Shown here: in pieces, positions 59,385 through 64,000 of the stretch
Layout: the number at the start of each line of letters is the position of its first letter
Position numbering within the stretch: position 1 is the first letter of the stretch
Source of the DNA: VSJD01 sp964617825
Lineage (GTDB): Bacteria; Verrucomicrobiota; Kiritimatiellia; JAAZAB01
Assembly: GCA_964617825.1 (NCBI GenBank)
Contig: CAZTWL010000017.1
Coordinates: 1-64,000, forward strand
Reading direction: 5' to 3'
Length of the DNA: 64,000 nucleotides
Position numbers and translations under genes: made by a program
Notes under the pieces: model-generated
Seen by the model: only the letters and a program-made list of their open reading frames with translations
What the model was told of the DNA's origin: nothing
The model's database searches: none

Positions 59385-59416
59385 CAAGCACGGATCAATC
59401 GGTTGATCCGTGCTTG
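59385..59416 (+). other. Long perfect hairpin between rubrerythrin and ferritin genes
   Basis: A 14-bp perfect stem, CAAGCACGGATCAA paired with TTGATCCGTGCTTG, closes a TCGG loop. It ends 15 bases before the AGGAG of the ferritin gene. No T run follows, so it is not a standard terminator. It could stabilise or separate the two messages or block the downstream translation start. Confidence 0.7.
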
Positions 59417-59443
59417 AGCGGTATAATCGCCAGGAGAATGCCC

Positions 59444-59977
59444 ATGTTGAATCAAAGAATGCTCGATGCCCTTAACCGCCAGATGAGCAATGAGTTCTAT
59501 TCGGCCTATTTATATCTTTCGATGTCTGCGGCATCCGCTGCCATGGGCCTGAAGGGTGCGGCCAACTGGTTCATGGTCCAGTACCAGGAAGAAATGGTTC
59601 ACTTCATGAAGTTCTATCAGTATGTCATCAGTCAGGGAGGCGCGGTTGTTTTGGCGGCAGTCAAGGCTCCGCCCACGACCTTCAAGTCGCTTCTGGACAT
59701 GTTCGAACAAACCCTCAAACACGAACAATTCATTACAAAATGCATCAATGAGCTTTCGGATCTTGCCCTTCAGGAAAAGGACCACGCCTCAGCCATCCTT
59801 TTGCAGTGGTATGTTACCGAACAGATTGAGGAGGAATCCAACGACAACGACGTGCTGGTGCGCCTGCGCCTGATAGGCACGGACGGCAATGGCCTATTCA
59901 TGCTGGATAAGGATTTAGCCGCGCGTGTTTTCACGCCACCGCCGGCGGCAGCAGCCGGCGGCGCGCCGGCCGCATAA
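59444..59977 (+). CDS. Non-heme ferritin
   Basis: 177 residues from ATG 59444 (AGGAG at 59432-59436, seven bases upstream; ATG 59438 would be too close). Matches bacterial FtnA along its length: LNRQMSNEFYSAYLYLSMSA, YQEEMVHFMKFYQYV, EQTLKHEQFITKCINELSDL, FLQWYV-like LLQWYVTEQIEEE and GLFMLDKDL. Ferroxidase ligands E17, E50 and H53 (by FtnA analogy) are present. The tail VFTPPPAAAAGGAPAA is a low-complexity extension. It stores iron as a 24-mer in the cytoplasm and limits Fenton chemistry, fitting the rubredoxin/rubrerythrin context. It is five bases before dsbD. Confidence 0.95.
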   Translation: MLNQRMLDALNRQMSNEFYSAYLYLSMSAASAAMGLKGAANWFMVQYQEEMVHFMKFYQYVISQGGAVVLAAVKAPPTTFKSLLDMFEQTLKHEQFITKCINELSDLALQEKDHASAILLQWYVTEQIEEESNDNDVLVRLRLIGTDGNGLFMLDKDLAARVFTPPPAAAAGGAPAA

Positions 59978-59981
59978 ACAT

Positions 59982-61682
59982 ATGAAACGGATCCGAATTT
60001 GCCAGACCCTGGTCCTTTTGCTGATGTGGATGGCCTGCACAGTAATGGCGGTCGATCCCTTCGCGATATCGGTCCAATTCGTGCCGTCCAATGCAAATGC
60101 CGTTCTGTCGGACGATGGCCGAAGTTGGCCGGATAAAGGACGGCAGGTGGTTGCGGTACAGGTGTCGATTCCGGCTCATCACAAGTTGTATGCCGATCAA
60201 TTCCACGTCGAAATTCCGTCCCCATTTCGTTTGATTCCGCTCAGGATGTCGCCTCCGGAGCGACAGGCCGATCCCTTGAGCGGAGAAGACAAGCTCGTTT
60301 TCACGGGCGCACTGAAGGCGTTATACGCCATTGAAAACCTGAATACGAACCATCTGCCAGTGACGGTGCGTTGGCAGGGCTGCAATGAGTCGGTTTGTTT
60401 TTTGCCGGCGGCGAAAACATTCATGGTTTCATTTGACGACCCGGCCGGATCCTCGAACGCGGTTGTTCCTCTTCCTGAAGTAAATTCGGCAGGCGCAGCT
60501 GTTGCCAGCCGACAAACATCCGATAGGACGACTGCCGATTGGCGTTCGTTTACCAATCGGTTTGTGATCGTCGGCCAAAGGGCGGGATATATTTCCGCAA
60601 CTGATTTGCTTGCGTTTCTGAATACGGCCAAAGGGCAGGGAGATGGCGTTGCTGAAGCGCCGCTCGACCGCTGGTCGAAACGGTCGCTGTGGCTCTCGAT
60701 CCTGATAATTCTATTAGGCGGTCTGGCCTTAAATCTGACGCCTTGCGTATTGCCGATGATTCCTGTCAATCTGGCAATCATTGGCGCAGGGACAGGAACG
60801 CAGTCGCGCAAGCGCGGAGCCGGCTTGGGAGCGGTGTATGGATTGGGGATGACTATTGCATACGGCATTCTGGGGCTGATGGTTGTGCTGGCGGGTGCAA
60901 AGTTCGGCGCAATCAATGCTTCCCCGTGGTTTAACTTGAGTATTGCGGTTTTGTTTGCGGTCTTGGCCCTGGCCATGTTCGATGTCTATGCCATCGATTT
61001 TTCCAGGTTTCAGGGACGCTTTAGTGCGTTCGGCACGCGGGGCGGCAGCGGTCTTGGAGGGGCACCGGCAATTCTGGCGCTCGGTGCGCTGGCGGCGGTC
61101 CTTTCGGGAGCCTGCGTTGCGCCGGTGGTTCTCTCGGTGCTCCTGCTCTCCGCTGGGCTGTATGCCCAAGGACATGGCGCTGCATTAGCGTTGCCATTTA
61201 TTCTTGGCTTGGGCATGGCCTTACCCTGGCCGTTGGCGGGCGCCGGCCTGGCGTGTTTGCCCAAGCCGGGACGTTGGATGGAACGCATCAAACATGGGTT
61301 CGGAATCTTGATCCTGCTGGCGTCGGTTTATTACGCCTATACCGGGTTGGCGATCTGGCGGCAACCATCGCAGGGACAGCCGCTGCCAAGCGGGGCGCAG
61401 GATGGGTGGCTGAACAATTTGCCGGAGGCGTTGGCCCTGGCGGAAAAGGAGCATAAGCCGGTTTTTATCGATTTCTGGGCGTCGTGGTGCAAGAATTGCC
61501 ATGCCATGGATGCGACAACTTTTCAAAACGCAAAGGTCAGCCAAGAATTGTCAGCTTTCGTCAGACTCAAACTCCAGTCCGAGCACCCGAATCAATCGCC
61601 TGATCGCGATGTATTGAACACCTTTGACGTCATGGGGTTACCCTCGTATGTCATTTTAAAACCTAAACCGGTAAACCCCTGA
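59982..61682 (+). CDS. dsbD: Thiol:disulfide interchange protein DsbD
   Basis: 566 residues from ATG 59982. Three domains in order. The periplasmic N-terminal domain has the redox pair C134/C139 in CNESVC. The membrane domain has about eight helices and the transmembrane pair C255 (NLTPCVLPMIP) and C378 (GACVAPVVLS). The C-terminal thioredoxin-like domain has CKNC (503-506) in DFWASWCKNCHAMD. It passes electrons from cytoplasmic thioredoxin to periplasmic proteins. The last domain stops soon after MGLPSYVILKPKPVNP, earlier than in E. coli DsbD, where another strand and helix follow. The first ~22 residues look like a signal sequence. Its stop overlaps the CTG of the next small ORF. Confidence 0.93.
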   Translation: MKRIRICQTLVLLLMWMACTVMAVDPFAISVQFVPSNANAVLSDDGRSWPDKGRQVVAVQVSIPAHHKLYADQFHVEIPSPFRLIPLRMSPPERQADPLSGEDKLVFTGALKALYAIENLNTNHLPVTVRWQGCNESVCFLPAAKTFMVSFDDPAGSSNAVVPLPEVNSAGAAVASRQTSDRTTADWRSFTNRFVIVGQRAGYISATDLLAFLNTAKGQGDGVAEAPLDRWSKRSLWLSILIILLGGLALNLTPCVLPMIPVNLAIIGAGTGTQSRKRGAGLGAVYGLGMTIAYGILGLMVVLAGAKFGAINASPWFNLSIAVLFAVLALAMFDVYAIDFSRFQGRFSAFGTRGGSGLGGAPAILALGALAAVLSGACVAPVVLSVLLLSAGLYAQGHGAALALPFILGLGMALPWPLAGAGLACLPKPGRWMERIKHGFGILILLASVYYAYTGLAIWRQPSQGQPLPSGAQDGWLNNLPEALALAEKEHKPVFIDFWASWCKNCHAMDATTFQNAKVSQELSAFVRLKLQSEHPNQSPDRDVLNTFDVMGLPSYVILKPKPVNP

Positions 61683-61813
61683 AAACCAAGCGCAAAAAAC
61701 ATCCCTGTCCCGGATGCCGCCTTTGTCAGCATTGCGCTGACACTCGTTGTGCCGTCTGCCGCGGCTGGCTCTGCAAGAAAACAACAAGAGGTAGGTTGGC
61801 GGCTGCAAAATAA
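61679..61813 (+). CDS. Small Cys-rich, probably metal-binding protein (possible CTG start)
   Basis: A 44-codon open frame beginning at CTG 61679, which overlaps the dsbD stop as CTGA, mirroring the ATGA and GTGA overlaps elsewhere in this window. It encodes a basic start (KTKRKK), then eight Cys in a tight pattern CPGCRLCQHC / CAVC (after ADTR) and WLC, and a basic end. The spacing of CxxC pairs suggests a zinc or iron site. No ATG, GTG or TTG exists in the frame after the previous in-frame stop (61664-61666), and no Shine-Dalgarno is visible, so translation would depend on coupling to dsbD. The composition is too ordered to look random, but expression is unproven. Confidence 0.5.
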   Translation: MKTKRKKHPCPGCRLCQHCADTRCAVCRGWLCKKTTRGRLAAAK

Positions 61814-62082
61814 ATTTCATTGGACGGGACAAGTCGGCCTCAACAGGTTCACTCCTTCGACTACGTTCAAGATTGGCGCAAACGCGCCTGGCGCTGATGG
61901 TCGTAAAAATAAGCTCGTAGCGCCATTATATTATGCGCGCTGATGCTGAGTGAAAGACATTGACATGGTTAAAGCGAGAGGCAATCATGTTCGCCCAGTC
62001 GGCGAGTGCGTCCGATCGATGGCGTCGAATGGTTGATGCCAGGATCCCCGGAAATTAAATCGCGGATTCAGGAGGAACCAAA
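61814..62082. other. Intergenic region before the third DUF4838 gene
   Basis: 269 bases with no convincing gene. It contains a small stem GGCGC-AAAC-GCGCC (61875-61888) and, nearer the next gene, a promoter-like pair listed separately. Nothing else recognised. Confidence 0.5.
61960..61988 (+). promoter_or_regulatory. Possible promoter of the third DUF4838 gene
   Basis: TTGACA (61960-61965) with a 17-base spacer to AATCAT (61983-61988), a four-of-six match to TATAAT, about 95 bases ahead of ATG 62083. It would give this gene transcription separate from the dsbD cluster. Confidence 0.45.
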
Positions 62083-64000
62083 ATGTCGAGATTCGGAAAG
62101 CTGCTGTTATGCACAGGAAAAACAATCCTGACAATGGTGACCGTGGTCTTGGCCGTGTCCTGCGTGTCTGCCAAACATCTCGACCTGGTTAAAAACGGCG
62201 AAGCGCGCTATTCGATTGTCCTGCCGCCGGATGCGTTGCCCAGCGAACAATTCGCCGGCGAGGAATTAGCGGCCTATATTAAAAAGATGTCCGGAGCGAT
62301 GTTGCCGCTAACAACCGTCAACACTGAAAACGAGATTGTTATCGGGACACCGGATAGTCTGAAGGGCATCCCCGGAACGGTTCGGGAACGGCTTGGCGCC
62401 TGTAAAAGTGACGAGGCGTTTTACATCAAGAGCGAAGGCGGCAAGGTTTTCATTGTCGGCAAGAAGCCTCTGGGCGCCTTGTTCGGAACATACGCCCTCC
62501 TCGAGAATTACCTGGGTGTGCGCTGGTTTTACCCGGGCGATAAGGGCGAATTCTGCCCTGTGCTGAAAACGGTCAAGCTGCCGGAAATCGATGACTTTCA
62601 GAAACCGGATATGGCTTCACGTGTCCCGGCGATAGGCGGCTCATATAATTTTTACGATACCGTGATCTGGTGCACGCGGCATAAAATGCGCAGCGGAGCT
62701 GTGCCTGCCTTGCGCTGGTTGGCCGTTGGACGTTGCTCCGAAGAAAAAGCGGCTTTCCTCAATCAGGCGCTCGATGCGCCCGCCAGCAAGGGCGGACATC
62801 TGGTTTTCGAGCAAGCCGTTCCGGACGCATTATTCAAGGAACACCCCGAATATTTTACGCTCCGCAACGGTAAGCGCGAGTGCGGCGGACGCCTGCAACG
62901 GTGCGTCGCCAATCCGGAAGTGTTCAAGCTGGTGGCCGAGTTCGGCTTAAAATGGTGTAACGCAAATTCGAACAATATTTTCACGATTTGCTCGCATGAC
63001 AGCCGGAACAGCTGGTGCCAGTGCGAAGAATGCAAAAAGATGGGAACGGTTGACGGCGAATTCAAGATCACGAATCTTTACCATCGTTTCTTCCATAAAG
63101 TGGTCGAATACATCCTGGCGCAAAACCCCGAGGCGCGCATCAATGTGTATTTTTATATCGATTATGGCGTGGCGCCAGACGACAAGAGCATTCAATACCG
63201 GGGCAAAAATGTGCGTGGCCTCTATTGCACTTGCTTCCCCCACTCGCGTTGTTATGCGCATCATTTCACTGATCCCGCCTGCGAGTTGAACAAAAAATGC
63301 CTGGCGGACTTGGTGGAAGTATTGAAAATATGTCCGCGCATTTATACCTATGAATACATTGGCAGCTCAAGCATGCTTTACGCACCCGATTATCAAACCG
63401 TTGCACAGGACGTCAAGGATTTGGCGGCCATGGGAGTTGAAGGTTACATGGATGGGGCTGTTGGCGTTAACGCCACGGTCGTGGCCGGCAATTTAAAGAG
63501 CGATCCGGAATCGCCATTCGAATGGCTGGCGCGCTGGCCCTCGTTTTACCTCGGCGCCAAACTACAGTGGAATGCGCAATTGAATGCCGAGAATCTCATG
63601 GAGGAAGCTTTTGACATTTATTACGGCAAAGCGGCGCCCGCAATGAAACAATATCATGCCTTGCGCGTGAAACTGTGGCAAAATGCCCCGGGGCATGCCT
63701 TCTATGGCGGTCCCAAGCGCACGGCATACTGTCTGACGGTCCCGGGCGCGGAGAAGGAATTGCGCGCCTGCCTGGATGACGCCAAAAGGCGCGCGGCGGG
63801 CGACAAGGTCGTTCTGGAACGTGTGGCAATGGACGAGACGTTTCTGGATAAATATTGGAAAACAGGCGCTGAGGAACTGCAAAAATTGTTTTCAGCCGAG
63901 AAACAGATTGTCCCTGAGCGCGCCCGTGAGAAAATCGTTGTCGACGGGAATTTAACCGAAAACACATGGGTGTCCGCCAGGTCGGTAGCCGGTTTCCTGA
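62083..64000 (+). CDS. DUF4838 protein, third copy, truncated by the window end
   Basis: 639 codons are visible, without a stop. AGGAGGA lies six bases before ATG 62083. A signal peptide ends near VSA-KHL (residue ~31). The N-terminal alpha-glucuronidase-like domain shows SDEAFYIKS, GKKPLGALFGTYALLENYLG and VRWFYPGDKGEFCP. The DUF4838 region has GGHLVFEQAVP, HPEYFTL, RLQRCVANP and the Cys cluster WCQCEECKKMG. The visible end IVVDGNLTENTW is the first strand of a CBM9-like domain, as in the two earlier copies. It is clearly more divergent than they are from each other. It probably begins another carbohydrate-degradation locus beyond the window. Confidence 0.9.
   Translation, partial: MSRFGKLLLCTGKTILTMVTVVLAVSCVSAKHLDLVKNGEARYSIVLPPDALPSEQFAGEELAAYIKKMSGAMLPLTTVNTENEIVIGTPDSLKGIPGTVRERLGACKSDEAFYIKSEGGKVFIVGKKPLGALFGTYALLENYLGVRWFYPGDKGEFCPVLKTVKLPEIDDFQKPDMASRVPAIGGSYNFYDTVIWCTRHKMRSGAVPALRWLAVGRCSEEKAAFLNQALDAPASKGGHLVFEQAVPDALFKEHPEYFTLRNGKRECGGRLQRCVANPEVFKLVAEFGLKWCNANSNNIFTICSHDSRNSWCQCEECKKMGTVDGEFKITNLYHRFFHKVVEYILAQNPEARINVYFYIDYGVAPDDKSIQYRGKNVRGLYCTCFPHSRCYAHHFTDPACELNKKCLADLVEVLKICPRIYTYEYIGSSSMLYAPDYQTVAQDVKDLAAMGVEGYMDGAVGVNATVVAGNLKSDPESPFEWLARWPSFYLGAKLQWNAQLNAENLMEEAFDIYYGKAAPAMKQYHALRVKLWQNAPGHAFYGGPKRTAYCLTVPGAEKELRACLDDAKRRAAGDKVVLERVAMDETFLDKYWKTGAEELQKLFSAEKQIVPERAREKIVVDGNLTENTWVSARSVAGFL

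Noticed and set aside
59422..59427. Perfect TATAAT just before the ferritin gene
   Set aside because: No -35 at proper spacing, and a start about seven bases downstream would fall on the ribosome-binding site; more likely chance.
61749..61943. 64-codon frame after dsbD
   Set aside because: Overlaps the Cys-rich frame, lacks a ribosome-binding site and shows no motif.
1..64000. CRISPR arrays, insertion sequences, transposases, integrases, tRNA or rRNA genes
   Set aside because: None found on either strand. The repeats present are paralogous coding segments, not mobile elements.

Overview
The window looks like a chromosome (or long metagenomic contig) of a Gram-negative member of the PVC superphylum, most likely Lentisphaerota, Kiritimatiellota or Verrucomicrobiota. 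This is inferred from family content (DUF4838 proteins with CBM9-like tails, DUF5107-TPR proteins, multiple choice-of-anchor-Q-type beta-helix proteins, LPS heptose and Ara4N genes). It was not tested by phylogeny. A 10-N run at 57369-57378 shows that the sequence is a scaffold.

Region 1 (about 150-38280, all on +) is a glycan-degradation locus. It opens with a LacI-type regulator, a GH20-type enzyme and a GH95 alpha-L-fucosidase. It then expands into an array of eight paralogous ~750-870 residue exported proteins that I cannot assign to a named family. Their architecture (a barrel-like N-terminal half with conserved Glu motifs, a GATase-like middle domain and a small beta C-terminal domain) resembles clan GH-A beta-galactosidases such as GH42, so they are candidate glycoside hydrolases. 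Between the paralogues sit two DUF4838/CBM9-like proteins, three right-handed beta-helix proteins, an atypical SDR, a GH20-like protein with an altered catalytic motif and a small discoidin (F5/8C) protein. Many junctions overlap by ATGA or TGATG, suggesting long co-transcribed units. The array shows recent duplication: a copied two-gene module (5.3-10.4 kb versus 33.1-38.3 kb), mosaic paralogues, a 148-bp identical block and a decayed 48-bp relic of a ninth copy. No transporter or sulfatase is present in it.

Region 2 (38639-46069, all on -) is a second putative carbohydrate unit: an AraC-type regulator, a DUF5107-TPR protein and a translationally coupled 1024-residue protein of unknown family.

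Region 3 (46297-50285, +) carries arnT-, arnB- and arnC-like genes for adding L-Ara4N to lipid A. arnA and arnD are not here.

Region 4 (50453-58319, +) is housekeeping: a PLP aminotransferase, dnaX, ybaB, recR, yggS, proC, a DUF3108 protein and the hldE kinase domain (interrupted by the N run). A strong terminator follows.

Region 5 (58435-61813, +) is a redox and iron cluster: promoter, rubredoxin, rubrerythrin, ferritin, dsbD and a small Cys-rich ORF that may start at CTG. A third DUF4838 protein (62083 onward) runs off the window end and signals another carbohydrate locus.
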